64,000 bases of DNA from contig OX243812.1 of assembly GCA_945859605.1 (NCBI GenBank), positions 43,769,009-43,833,008 on the forward strand, read 5' to 3'. How positions within the stretch are numbered: position 1 is the first letter of the stretch; each line of letters starts with the position of its first letter. This stretch comes from Lumbricus rubellus. Its lineage: Eukaryota; Annelida; Clitellata; Crassiclitellata; Lumbricidae. This document shows positions 45,730 through 55,444 of this stretch, one piece after another. Position numbers and translations under genes: made by a program. The notes under the pieces were generated by a model. That model searched no databases. It was not told the origin of the DNA and worked only from the letters and a program-made list of their open reading frames with translations.

Positions 45730-46110
45730 TTCAAGTCAGTGCTTGAAAGCCAGAGAGAAATAGTGAGTTTTGAGCCGCTTTTTAAAAGAGGGAAGTGAGT
45801 TTGAGCTACGAAGAGAGAGCGGAAGCCGATTCCATTCCCAGGGTGCTTAGGCATGGAATGCACGTGAGCCCATAACTGTTTTGCATCTAGGTTCAGCTAA
45901 AAGATTTGTACCTGATAAAAGCAAGCAACGAGGAGGAATGTAAGGAGTTAGTAGTGACTGAAGTTAGGAAGGTGAGTTGGTGCTGAGGGATTTGTAAGTC
46001 GGACATGCCAATTTGAATTTGACCCTGTACTGAACAGGAAGCCAATGCAATTGATGGAGTGGTGTTGAGGAACTAGTTTGTATTGAGACAAGCAGCACTA
46101 CCTGCACTAA
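45730..46110. repeat. Possible dispersed-repeat remnant
   Basis: The phrases GTGAGTTTTGAGCCGCTTTT, GGAAGCCGATTCCATTCCCA, GACCCTGTACTGAACAGGAA and GAAGCCAATGCAATTGATGG resemble a widespread animal repeat in which similar wording occurs. The class cannot be settled from one copy. No coding potential is recognised. Confidence 0.35.
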
Positions 46111-46202
46111 GAAGTTTTGGATGTGTTGCAGCCTGTTGAGCTATGGACTTTGTGTTAATCTTTCTTTGATAATTAAGCAATGATTTTTAACGTTTCAACA
46201 TA

Positions 46203-47397
46203 CACCGTGGTTCAAAAAAAGTAAGCCAAACTGTTTTTCAAATATCTCCAATGCCTGATAACATATCACGCCAAAAGTTTCAAAATTATTTAGAGAATTG
46301 AACCAAGAATATGATTCCAAAATTTCAAGAAACAAAGTTGAACAGATAAAAAGATATGAATCTTTCAATTTCGTATGCCTAAATTTCAGTTTATAAGCAA
46401 TTTTCTGTTAGATTCAATGAAATGTAAGCCAAACTGTTTTCTTACATCTCTAATGTCCGATGACTAATCACACTAAATTTTCCCAATATTTAGCAAATTG
46501 AACCAAGAATAGGATTCCAAAATATCATGTCATAAATTTGAACGAATGGAAAGATATGGATATTTCAACTTCATCTCCCAAAATATCAGTTTTCACCAAG
46601 TCTGTTATGGTGGCCATTGCGGTTTCGATGCTTGGTCATTCCCATTTTAGTCTTCAATGATCCGGGAGTAAAAATTAATTGAACCTATTATCACGACGTT
46701 CTGCTGTCACAATGTCTTCTACCTGTAATCAGAAATCTAGCCCCAAAAGGCTGCTTTTTTCAACAGAACAGTGCCCTAGCCCACAGCATCGTCAATTATA
46801 TCCTCTTGTCCAGGCCATCCCACATTAAACAAGCGTTGCTTCAGATCGTTCATATTATGCGATTATTGTCTGCTAGACTCGGTCTTGCATCATGCTCCAC
46901 ACTTTATAGTCGACAGGATTAAAATCTGGGCTGCTCAGAGGCCATAATGTGGAAGAAATGAAGTCTAGCATCTTTCTTGTCAGCATTTCAATGCATGGCG
47001 CCAGCACTTCCAGGCTTGCGTGCAAGCAGGAGTAGGACATTTTGAGCATCTTAATTAATTAAATAATCAAACCATACTGTTAGAATCATATTGTTAGTTC
47101 AATTCTCTACATATCTGGAAAATTTTAGAATGATTAATTATCAGGCCATAAATACAATGAAAACAGTTTGACTTGCATTTTATTGAATATAACAGAAAAA
47201 TGCTTGTAAACTGAAATTTCGGCATATGAAGTTGAAAGATTCATATCTTTTTTATCCATAAAACTTTATCTCATGAAATTTTGGAATCATATTCTTGGTC
47301 CAATTCTCTAAATATATGGAAAATTTTAGCTTGATATGTCATCAGGTATTAGAGATATATGCAAAACAATTTGGCTTACTTTGTTTGAACCATGGTG
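46203..47397 (-). mobile_element. Mariner-like element, complete ends (family A)
   Basis: TA (46201-46202, 47398-47399) flanks termini CACCGTGGTTCAAAAAAAGT and, in inverse, CACCATGGTTCAAACAAAGT. Long inverted repeats extend over 200 bp on each side. The minus strand near 46780-46960 encodes LWPLSSPDFNPVDYKVWSMM and QDRV, then in another frame NDLKQRLFNVGWPGQEDIID. The SPDFNPVDY block carries the third catalytic region of mariner/IS630 transposases. Frameshifts and stops inactivate it. A half copy lies at 4787-5367. Confidence 0.88.
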
Positions 47398-47580
47398 TAT
47401 ATAACAGCATTGTTATTTGTTTCTTACACAACATAATATGACTCACATACTACCGGTGTATAGTCTAAAGTGCATGCAACTTGTTTGTGTTTATTTAGGC
47501 CTATTACTATAATTGTGAAACAAAATAATGTATAAATGGTTGAAAGAACCAAAGTCAGAAATTCTTAGCGTATATTATTA

Positions 47581-47740
47581 CTAGCTGGGGTACCTGGCAT
47601 TTTCCGGAAATTTTTGCATTCGCCCCGTTCCCGGTCAAACCCCCACTTCGACTCATTCGCTCCGTCCCTCCCTCCCTACCTCCCTCTGCCTCCCACCGTC
47701 CGTCCGTCCGTCCGTCCCTACCTCGCTGCCTTCTATAATG
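47581..47740 (-). mobile_element. Helitron-like 3' end, minus strand
   Basis: Read on the minus strand the sequence ends CCAGGTACCCCAGCTAG and is followed by T (A47580 on plus), as for the element ending at 4721. A polypyrimidine run (CCGTCCGTCCGTCC, 47640-47725) follows inward, a composition also seen in the 43522-44132 element. The 5' end is not located. Confidence 0.5.
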
Positions 47741-48206
47741 TACTGTGATAGAAGAATATTACAGATAAACTAGATGAAGAAAATAACAGAGAAATAATAG
47801 AGGTATGAAGAGGACTTAGGCGAAACAAAAATAATGTTGTGTTTCCGGTAACTCAACTGACTCACTTTTATTGCCGTGACTCGAAATTTTTTTTGTAATT
47901 TTTTAAAATAAAAAAATGTAATTAAAATTTTTGAAATTAGAAATAAAAATTTTTGAAATTTTTTTATAAAAAATTTACATTGAAATTGCCTTCCGTGATG
48001 TATAATTGGGACATTATAATTATAGCATTCACTAAGCCAGGCGACGATCGTAAGCAGCCGTCTTTCAAGGTATATAATGGTCTGTGAATTAGAGCAATTA
48101 ATAGTTCCCCACAGTCAGTTTGACAAGGCAGGTGGTTGTGGGGTGGATGGTGAGAGAGTAATAGATCTGAAAGGAGGGTTTCTCAGGGTAGCTCGCTGCA
48201 GGTATT
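47741..48206. other. AT-rich intronic DNA
   Basis: A run of AAATTTTT/AAAAATTT-type sequence lies at 47890-47985. Nothing else is recognised. Confidence 0.4.
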
Positions 48207-48214
48207 GAGTACAG

Positions 48215-49509
48215 CAGTGGTTTTCAACCTTTTTCTAGTGGCGGAACCCTTCCAAAGCACGTATTCGCTCGCGGAACCCTTCGCGTTTCACTCGTCCAGT
48301 ATTTCAAGAAGTAGGCCTACATAGCCTTGTGAAAGTATAGGCCTACTTAATAATTTGTGAAAGTATGTAATACGTAGTAAACTATGTAATAGTTACTTGC
48401 ACTCTTGGTGCATTCTATAGTATCACATCATACTTTCTTTAGACCTAGAATTCTAGAAGCGTAGGTCCAGTGCGCAGAGCACTGTCATATAGCCATAGCA
48501 ACCGCATATCCGCTCTATTTTGCCAACAAATATCCACCAATCTGACAGATGGATAGAATATTTAAAAATGAAAATACGTTCTATTCCGTCAGTGTTAAGG
48601 TAAAGGTGTATTAAAGCATTTTTTCAAGTTTAATGCGAATTTGTGCCTGGCTTAAGTCGTGGACGCATCGTAGGCAGACGCATAATGATTCATATTCAAC
48701 ATAAAAGAATCGTTTCAGACTCAACCGTCATAGCCGGGTGTTGTGAGTGACACGAGGCTACACGTAGGCCTATATATAGTGGTGCCGAGGGGGCTTCAGC
48801 TTATTTGGGGAATTTTAGCTCCATTTGCTAGTTACGTCCGTACACCTGGAAAAGTAGACCCTACTTCTGTCACAATAGCCACACATCTAATTCTTGTTTC
48901 ACACACATCTAATGTGATTTTCCGAGAAGCTAAGAGCGAGTATGCGGCCTATATGCCTGTCGGTTAAAGATACTACAGATAAATATATGCTTGAGGCTCA
49001 GCCTTTGCATTTGCAAAACAATTTAATGTCCGCTACCTCTGCTACCAAAATTAACTGACCAAAAGAGGAACTAGGCCTAACCAAATCAAACAAGTCGTTG
49101 ACCGAGTGCTCAGTTCATTCAGAACAAATCGCGAGCGTCCATATAGTCGGCATTAAAGGGTTAAAACCAATGATAAAAATGCTTTGTCCGACTGGACAGT
49201 TGGAAACGTAGGCAATCTATCGGGCCTAAGCTTATAGATTCCCATTTGATGCACGTGCCTTCCGAAAAACAAGTATTGAACGACATAATAATTAATTAGC
49301 CTATATAAAACGGCAATAGAGCCTATACATTCAAGTAGCCTAATAATGGTTTTAGGCAAGAATGACTGAAGTTGGGAAGGAATCTACTCATTGCCGATAC
49401 TTTTAGGATTTCAGTCGGTGCACTATAATTTCTACCAAACCGCCGCGGAACCCCTGGCCGACGCCCGCGGAACCCTAGGGTTCCGCGGAACCCCGGTTGA
49501 AAATCACTG
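48215..49509. mobile_element. hAT-like element (CAGTGGTTTTCAACC termini)
   Basis: Left CAGTGGTTTTCAACC and right inverse CAGTGATTTTCAACCGGGGT are charlie-type hAT ends. GAGTACAG is duplicated exactly at 48207-48214 and 49510-49517. Subterminal GCGGAACCCTT and GGTTCCGCGGAACC repeats occur at both ends. It is 1295 bp with no transposase. Confidence 0.93.
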
Positions 49510-49829
49510 GAGTACAGGGCCATCTAGCTTGTAGCAAATGATGGCTATATACAGCCTACTGCAAGTTTATAGTTTAACTAGCTGTTTGTCGGTCCTAAGA
49601 CAGTCCATTTTTGCTCATTGTGCCTTCCTAAGCTGATTAGGCTTTCTTGTGATCACTGTGCCCTCCTTTGCTCTCAGCTTCTTTCTGCTCTATTTTGTTG
49701 TGTTTACTGTGTCTTTTTGTGCTCACAGTGCTCTCTTCTACTAAATCTGCTCACTTCCGCTCACTGAGCAGTTCTCTTTTAAATCGAGCATCCTTTGGTG
49801 AAGGATTTAACATTCATTCAAGTATTTAT

Positions 49830-50072
49830 ATACCACACCTCTTCAAGGAAACTACTCAGATGGGCTCCCGACTCCAGCATGGCCAAAAAGAAGTTTTGAA
49901 GTAAATAGAATGTTTCATTTTATCTGATTGATCTCTCAATTTCTATAGCGCCCTTCAAGCTAACCACTCAGAAGCGCTCCCGACTACAGTGCGGACACTG
50001 CATTGGAGTTTCACGACTGGAGTCGGGAGCCCCTCTGAGTAGTTTCCTTGAAGAGGTGTGGTATACTTCCTG
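49830..50072. repeat. Inverted repeat of about 49 bp with LINE/SINE-tail sequence
   Basis: TATACCACACCTCTTCAAGG...CTCCCGACTCCAG (from about 49832) is inverted at about 50022-50070 (CTGGAGTCGGGAGC...GAGGTGTGGTATA). The loop contains, in inverse, the GTGAAACTCCAATGCAGTGT + CCGCACTG motif shared with the SINE at 40397-40625. A foldback of two opposed retroposon tails is the likely origin. Confidence 0.75.
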
Positions 50073-50520
50073 CTGCCAGTCTTGAGAAACCTCTAGCCTT
50101 ATCATTCTCACTTGAGCCACCTCTAACGGTGACTAGTGAAAATAAAATTTAGCAACCTCTAGGTGTAACTAATCAATGGCTTGGCCAGTCTGGAACGACC
50201 CCTAGTGGTGATGTTCTGTTCGTACTCATCTTCCCCTTCCATTCCCACTTTATCTTACCAGAAAAGATGCCAACAAAATGAAATTAATAGGATTGTTTTC
50301 TAGAGCAGTTTTAGGTGCAGACAGTCGGGGAAATAGGCAGTTTATACTTGCTTAGAACACGTACTCTGTTGCAGCGTGTACCTTTGTGCAAAAAGAGCTG
50401 TGGGGTACAATTTTGAGGATAGTCACTGTATAAAAATATTTTACCAAAATAAAAATATATTTCGACCTACCTACCCATTTGTTTAGCTCTGTTACAGGAA
50501 ACACAACATTTTTTTTGGCC
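50073..50520. other. Intronic DNA without recognised feature
   Basis: Short CCTCTAG-type direct repeats occur near 50090-50200 (AACCTCTAG, CACCTCTAA, ACCTCTAGG). Nothing else is seen. Confidence 0.35.
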
Positions 50521-50539
50521 TTAACAGCAAATCAGATAT

Positions 50540-50760
50540 CGTACAAACCATAATGGAAAGGAAGCTGAAACTATTCGGACACATCCAAAGAATGAGCGAC
50601 TATAGAAAGTTAAAGAGCATGGTGACGGGGAATCATGGAAGGATCGGGGAGAAGAGGAAGACCCTGCAGAGAATGGTTGCACGACATATAAGAGTGGTGC
50701 GGGATGAATACACAGGAACTGACACACCGGGGACAAGACAGGAAATTTTTGAAGAAAGTA
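50540..50760 (+). pseudogene. RTE/endonuclease-type LINE, C-terminal fragment
   Basis: The plus strand encodes IMERKLKLFGHIQRMSDYRK, LKSMVTGNHGRIGEKRKTLQ, then RMVARHIRVV. The KLxLFGHIxRM motif is the same as in the LINE at 40626-40720. The fragment is followed by a polypyrimidine stretch (CCCTCCGTCC, 50825-50975). Confidence 0.75.
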
Positions 50761-51717
50761 GTCAAATGCGCAGGACACCTACGGGCTTTCAGCCCACGAA
50801 TCGTGAAGAGACTTCACCCCATTCGCTCACTCCCTCCGTCCCTCCCTCCGTCCCTGTCCCCATCCTCCTTCCCACCCTCCGTCCGTCCCTCTTCCCTCGC
50901 CCTCCCTCCACCCTTCTTCCGTCCGTCCATCCCCCTGCCTCAAACCGTCCGCCTCCCTCCGACCGTCCCCTCCCTAGATTTTGCTAGAGATGGAAAAAGG
51001 CACCTCAGGATGGGAACATCGCAGGAAAGAACCCAAGTCGTCGATGTGGTTCAACATTCGATCTAATTTAGTTCTGTCAGCGCTCATGGTGAACTCCCCT
51101 GCACCCACCAGGCTGGGGCAGCATAGATGATCCTCGCGATAGAAGTGCCTCATTGCGCAGAGCACCGTGAAAGGGGTTGCCATTTCAAGTTATATAACCA
51201 GCTACAGAGTATGTCCGCAAACAAACCAGAAGCTCAGCTTGGTCCGCCAACCGAAGAGTGGATCGATGTTGGATACCGCGGAAAAATGAACGTCACTTGT
51301 TGATTTCCATGTGTTATGTGTTGCAATTTGCCAAAAAAATCGTAATGAAATCACATGTATTGGAACATGATTCTCCAGATATTTGAAAAAACGGAATTGA
51401 AAGTTTAACCCTTAGGCCGCCGCCGACGTGTATACACGTTATGGAAAATCTACATCCATACGCCGCCGACGTGTATACACGTTTTTTAGAGTGCTGTAGT
51501 TTACTTATTTATATCTTTGTTGTTTGTATTCCACAACGTGATCTGACACCATTTCCTGTTTGGCCATTTGTAACGGACTAGGGCTGGGCGAAAGTTCACC
51601 AGGATCCGAGAACCAGCCGTAGTCGTCCGGGTATCGTAGAATTGTCCGCTGGATAAGACTTCAATTGTAGGTTGAAGATTAGCCGTCTAGGCTTGAGCGT
51701 ACTAGTTCAGAAGCAAC

Positions 51718-51935
51718 AGTGATCCCTGCAGAACCAGCCGTTGATCGTCGTCGAAGGCAGGACGGACCTGCAGCACCAACCGTTGATCGTAGTCGAAGAC
51801 AGGACAGACGGTCGTGTCTGTCCCTGCAGCACCAGCCGCGGATCGTAGTCGAAGGGCAGGACAGACCTGCAGCACCAACCGTCGATCGTAGTCGAAGACA
51901 GGACAGACGGTCGTGTCTGTCTCGAAATACCTCGG
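51718..51935. repeat. Minisatellite in piggyBac-like element, CAGCACCAACCGTTGATCGT type
   Basis: Units containing CTGCAGCACCAACCGTTGAT + CGTAGTCGAAGACAGGACAG recur four times, two of them with an extra ACGGTCGTGTCTGTC segment. Open frames in both strands across it are compositional. Confidence 0.8.
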
Positions 51936-52097
51936 CTTCCTCGTTTTCCTCTATCTCTCTTTCTCTCTCGAAGTATCTCGGCTTCCTCGTTTTCCTCTCG
52001 TATCGAACGTCTCGTATTTACAACAACGACCGTACGACAACCCAAGAACCAAGAATCCATGGCAAGAACGGCCGCAACCCTTTTTATACCCTCCAGC

Positions 52098-52500
52098 GTA
52101 GGCTAAGGTCGTCAGGCCACGCCCCTCCGGTCGTAGGCTAAGGTCGCTAGGCTAAGGTCGTCAGGCCACGCCCCCGGGTCGTAGGCTAAGGTCGTCAGGC
52201 CACGCCCCCAGGTCGTAGGCTAAGGTCGTCAGGCCACGCCCCTCCGGTCGTAGGCTAAGGTCGCTAGCCTAAGGTCGTTAGGCCACGCCTCTCCGGTCGT
52301 AGGCTAAGGTCGCTAGCCTAAGGTCGTTAGGCCACGCCTCCTGGGGTCGCTAGGCTAAGGTCGTTAGGCCACGCCTCCTGGGGTCGCTAGGCTAAGGTCG
52401 TTAGGCCACGCCTCCTGGGGTCGCTAGGCTAAGGTCGTTAGGCCACGCCTCCTGGGGTCGCTAGGCTAAGGTCGTTAGGCCACGCCTCCTGGGGTCGTAG
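52098..52500. repeat. 37-bp minisatellite (GGCTAAGGTCGTTAGGCCAC type)
   Basis: CACGCCTCCTGGGGTCGCTA recurs at exactly 37-base spacing in the right part (for example 52333 and 52370). The left part has longer, mixed units containing GTAGGCTAAGGTCG and CACGCCCCTCCGG. It lies inside the piggyBac-like element. Confidence 0.9.
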
Positions 52501-52723
52501 GCCAAAAATAGCCGGCGGTGGGGTTAAGAAGAAAAAAAAAATAGTTGGCGCCCGAAGGGTTAAACAGCTGTAACTTTTGCAAACATGAAAAGTTTCAAGT
52601 GAAACCTTCAGGGATTGTTTGAAATTCATTCCCATACAAATTGGGAAATTTTGGAAGAAAAATTTCAATCGGTTGCGAAGTTACCACATTTTATCCGGTG
52701 GTACATTTTTTTGAGCCACCCTG

Positions 52724-52917
52724 TATATATAGGACATTGTCCGCTATGGTCTGCTGATAAGGGAGCCCTCTTAGTTCCATTTGCTCGTACTGCTACCATG
52801 AAGAATCGAGCCTTTTTTGTGGTTGGTCCAGTGGTCTGGAATGGCCTTCCTTTTGAGATACGCCTACACCTGGGACTCCTTATCAGCAGAGCGTAGCGGA
52901 CAATGTCCTATATATAT
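52724..52917. mobile_element. 194-bp inverted-repeat insert carrying a LINE fragment
   Basis: Arms of about 37 bp (TATATAGGACATTGTCCGCT...CTGCTGATAAGG and its inverse) flank 110 bp that encode VPFARTATMKNRAFFVVGPV and VWNGLPFEIR, the GPxxWNxLP region of a CR1/L2 LINE. Relative to 58699-58736 (CCCTGTACATAATGTAAGCA), the same context here has this block inserted between CCCTGTA and CATAATGTAAGCAATATTTA. Confidence 0.7.
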
Positions 52918-52959
52918 TAAATACATAATGTAAGCAATATTTAAACTGCAGTGCAGATG

Positions 52960-53110
52960 CTACCTGCTAGGTCATTCCTTACTAAACTTAAAACTTCTTT
53001 TTGGGCGTGCTTGAGTCGGGAGCGCCTCTGAGTACTGTAGTTTTTTCTTTAAGGGGCGCTATAAAAATTTCTGAATAAATGAATGAATGCATGCAATATT
53101 CATGCTTCAA
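52960..53110 (+). mobile_element. CR1/L2 LINE tail
   Basis: The sequence GTCATTCCTTACTAAACTTAAA and GAGTCGGGAGCGCCTCTGAG, then AAGGGGCGCTATAAAAATTT and GAATAAATGAATGAATG, is a typical end-of-ORF plus 3' UTR of CR1/L2 LINEs. A short GAAT-type tail closes it. Confidence 0.65.
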
Positions 53111-53443
53111 TGTTTCATAACTTGACCTATCAAAAGTTTTACAAAGTGACTAACTGAACGCCTGGTGGCCGTCCAATTTCAATTACTAGAGGACCGCCCG
53201 TCACGTGGGATTCCCTACCCACGGAAAACAATGTGGAAGAGGCGATTTCCGTAGGGGAGAGGTTGTCGAGTACAATTTGTGACCATCCCTTTGTAAACTG
53301 TCAAGAACACGTGCTTGTCGGCAGGCTCTCACGATTTTACACGAAATGTTAAAACGTTAAAAATTTCTTACAAATGACCCTACATATGGAGGAACATTTT
53401 GCACAGTTAATTATGTCTCACTTTAGCGCTCTTCGCGTATAGG

Positions 53444-53650
53444 GTAAGGTTTCGCGTCCTGAGGGTCGGTTAGGGTTAGTATCAGGGTTAGAGTCGTCGT
53501 TAGATTCTTAAGATTTTTGCGTCGTGAGGGTCGGTTAGGGTTAGTGTTAGGGTTAGTGTCGTCGTTAGATTCTTAAGATTTTTGCGTCGTGAGGGTCGGT
53601 TAGGGTTAGTGTTAGGGTTAGTGTCGCCATTAGATTCTTAAGATTTTTGC
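53444..53650 (+). repeat. 65-bp tandem array with TTAGGG-like motifs
   Basis: TAGATTCTTAAGATTTTTGC recurs at 53501, 53566 and 53631. Each unit contains GGTCGGTTAGGGTTAGTGTT + AGGGTTAGTGTCG, so GGTTAG and TTAGGG motifs are present but interrupted. Confidence 0.9.
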
Positions 53651-53661
53651 GTTGGTTCTTT

Positions 53662-53711
53662 AGCAGTTGTTGGTCAAGCTAATAGCCTACAGCTTGACCA
53701 ATAACTGCTCA
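53662..53711. repeat. Strong hairpin, 19-bp arms
   Basis: AGCAGTTGTTGGTCAAGCT and AGCTTGACCAATAACTGCT are inverted around a 10-base loop. It lies at the base of the foldback element's right arm. Confidence 0.85.
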
Positions 53712-54594
53712 CATCAACTACCTTCTCCCCCTATGGTCTTCGCCTCTTCCACATTGTATTCCCCTAACCAGGCTGGCGGTCCTCTAGTAATTGAAATTGG
53801 ACGGCCGCCTGGCGGTCCACTAGTCACAGCCATAGTTTTAATGATTCTTGACTTGACTGATAAACAGGGTGCACCAAAAAAGGAATTTCCTACGGTTTTT
53901 TCCCCTTGTCTTGGCCAGAAGTAAGAATTTCTAAATGAAAATTTACAGTCTTAAAGACAATTCATATTTGCACAATACACATGATAGCAAGATTTCATCA
54001 AAATATTTCAAACAGAACAAAAGTTATGCCACTTTTAATGAGGCCACCCACCGTTTTTTGACGATTCAAAAACGTAACGCAACAAAAAGTGACAAAAAAC
54101 GATTTTATTAAGTCACATCTAAAATAACTGCTGTGAAATGCACTTGTTGGTGCTTCACAACTTGTGTTCAATGTGTCCGGCACCAGTGTCAAAACTTCTT
54201 TTGAGTCTCGTTGCAAAGTTCTTGATGCGTTCCAAAGGCAAATCTTCTCATGTTAACTCCAATGCGCCCACCAATTCTCTTACCGCCCTTGGTTTTGGTT
54301 GCAGATTGTGATATTTCTTCAGCATAGCTCTCTGCAATTAATTATCATTCCATCGAGTTAAAATCTGGAGATTTGGGGCCACAGAAATGAAACCAGAACA
54401 ATTGAGCCGATCTCCCCTCACTTATGGCAAATTTCTTAACTCTCAGTTCAACTCTTAATGTTCGCGCTCTCACTGTTTATCAGAGTAAACGTTGCTCAAT
54501 GTATCTATAGGATCTTGCTCAAGAGATGTCTGAATACACATTTTGTCTGTCATTGACACCTTGGCCATTTTCAGTATTTTAACAAATTTGAATT

Positions 54595-55089
54595 CATCAT
54601 CATCATCATCATCATCAATATCATAGGGCTCAATGCCCGTAAGAGTCCGACGCCACTCTCTGTCTGAGTCTGTCTCGTGTCATGCTGCCCAGCTTCAACC
54701 GGTCGGTCCGGTCAGCAGGTCTGCTCCATACCATAAACATCTTGGAGCAGCTAGACCACCTTGTCTGATTGAAGAGAATCGTGGGAAAGAGGCATGAAGG
54801 ACAACGTGGGTCAATGCCCGTATGTGTCCCACGCTCTCCCCCGACTCTCTCCACCAGTCTGTCCTAACCGGCCTGTGCATGTATGCTCCACATCATGACA
54901 CCTTGAAGCATCTGGGTCGCTATGTCACTTGTGTCGTGGTTTTTGCAGATTTCTATGGTCTTGGTTTTTTCAGCCAGTGTATCTCCACCCATCTGGCAAA
55001 CCTTCCTCCTTTGTCCGGGCTTAGGACCGGCACAGAGACGTTGTTGGTTCCCTGTGGCGGAGGGTGGATGCAGTTTAACGTCATGCCCA
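54595..55089 (-). mobile_element. Dispersed retroposon-like repeat (family X), copy 2
   Basis: It matches 5366-5792 and carries, on its left, a TCATCATCATCATCATCATC run (54595-54615), the probable 3' tail on the minus strand. It also has GGGCTCAATGCCCGTAAGAG next to the tail. Confidence 0.65.
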
Positions 55090-55221
55090 TAAAAAAAATT
55101 TGAATTGCATTGCTTTAATAACAAAAGATTCCTTATTTACCAACTTGATTGTCATCTTGCTAAGTGACTTCATTGTGACATGCAGCTACGCTGGTACCCT
55201 GTTTCTATTTAAAATAGTAAT

Positions 55222-55444
55222 TATGTGGCGGACACGCCACAAGAGGCATGAGACGTGATTGATAACTTTCCGGTAACTAGCGGGAGTATCCATGACTCTC
55301 GTTAGGTAACCGTTTGGCTTGACAGTATCTGTAACCGGTTTCGCTTGGATTTCGGTTTCGTCTCAGTTTGGTTTCAGATGACGGTGGAATAAAGCCTGCC
55401 TCACGGTGCGGTGTTTATATCGTAGAGTAGGTACTACTACTGCA
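55222..55444 (+). mobile_element. Possible LTR
   Basis: The segment begins TGTGGCGGACACGCCACAAG and ends CTACTACTGCA, so it has TG...CA ends, with AATAAA at about 55391. No second LTR or identifiable gag/pol was found in the window, so the identification is weak. Confidence 0.35.

Larger units (their letters stand above)
51409..52559. mobile_element. piggyBac-like non-autonomous element, TTAA target
   Basis: TTAA flanks both sides (51405-51408, 52560-52563). The ends are CCCTTAGGCCGCCGCC and, in inverse, CCCTTCGGGCGCC. The related element at 57880-57900 shows the empty site AAGTTTAAACAGCTG with a single TTAA, which proves the boundaries. The left subterminal region has two CGCCGACGTGTATACACGTT palindromic repeats. 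The interior is two minisatellites (described separately). No transposase is present. Confidence 0.92.
51300..52723. mobile_element. Mariner-like right half (family C), split by a piggyBac-like element
   Basis: 51310-51408 plus 52560-52723 match, in inverse, 57731-57960. The match ends in GGTGGTACATTTTTTTGAGC + CACCCTG with TA at 52724-52725. The left half is lost. Confidence 0.8.
53147..53823. mobile_element. Foldback element with subtelomere-like minisatellite
   Basis: The ends are inverted over about 100 bp: GGCCGTCCAATTTCAATTAC + TAGAGGACCGCC on the left (from about 53167), with its inverse at about 53773-53808, and ACAATGTGGAAGAGGCGA on both sides. The interior holds a 65-bp array and a strong hairpin. 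No coding sequence is seen. Confidence 0.85.

Noticed and set aside
51707..52141. Open frames of 117-140 codons on both strands
   Set aside because: They are the minisatellite interior of the piggyBac-like element; the two strands overlap and neither looks like a protein.
53444..53650. Interstitial telomere
   Set aside because: TTAGGG-like motifs are interrupted and embedded in a 65-bp unit inside a foldback element.
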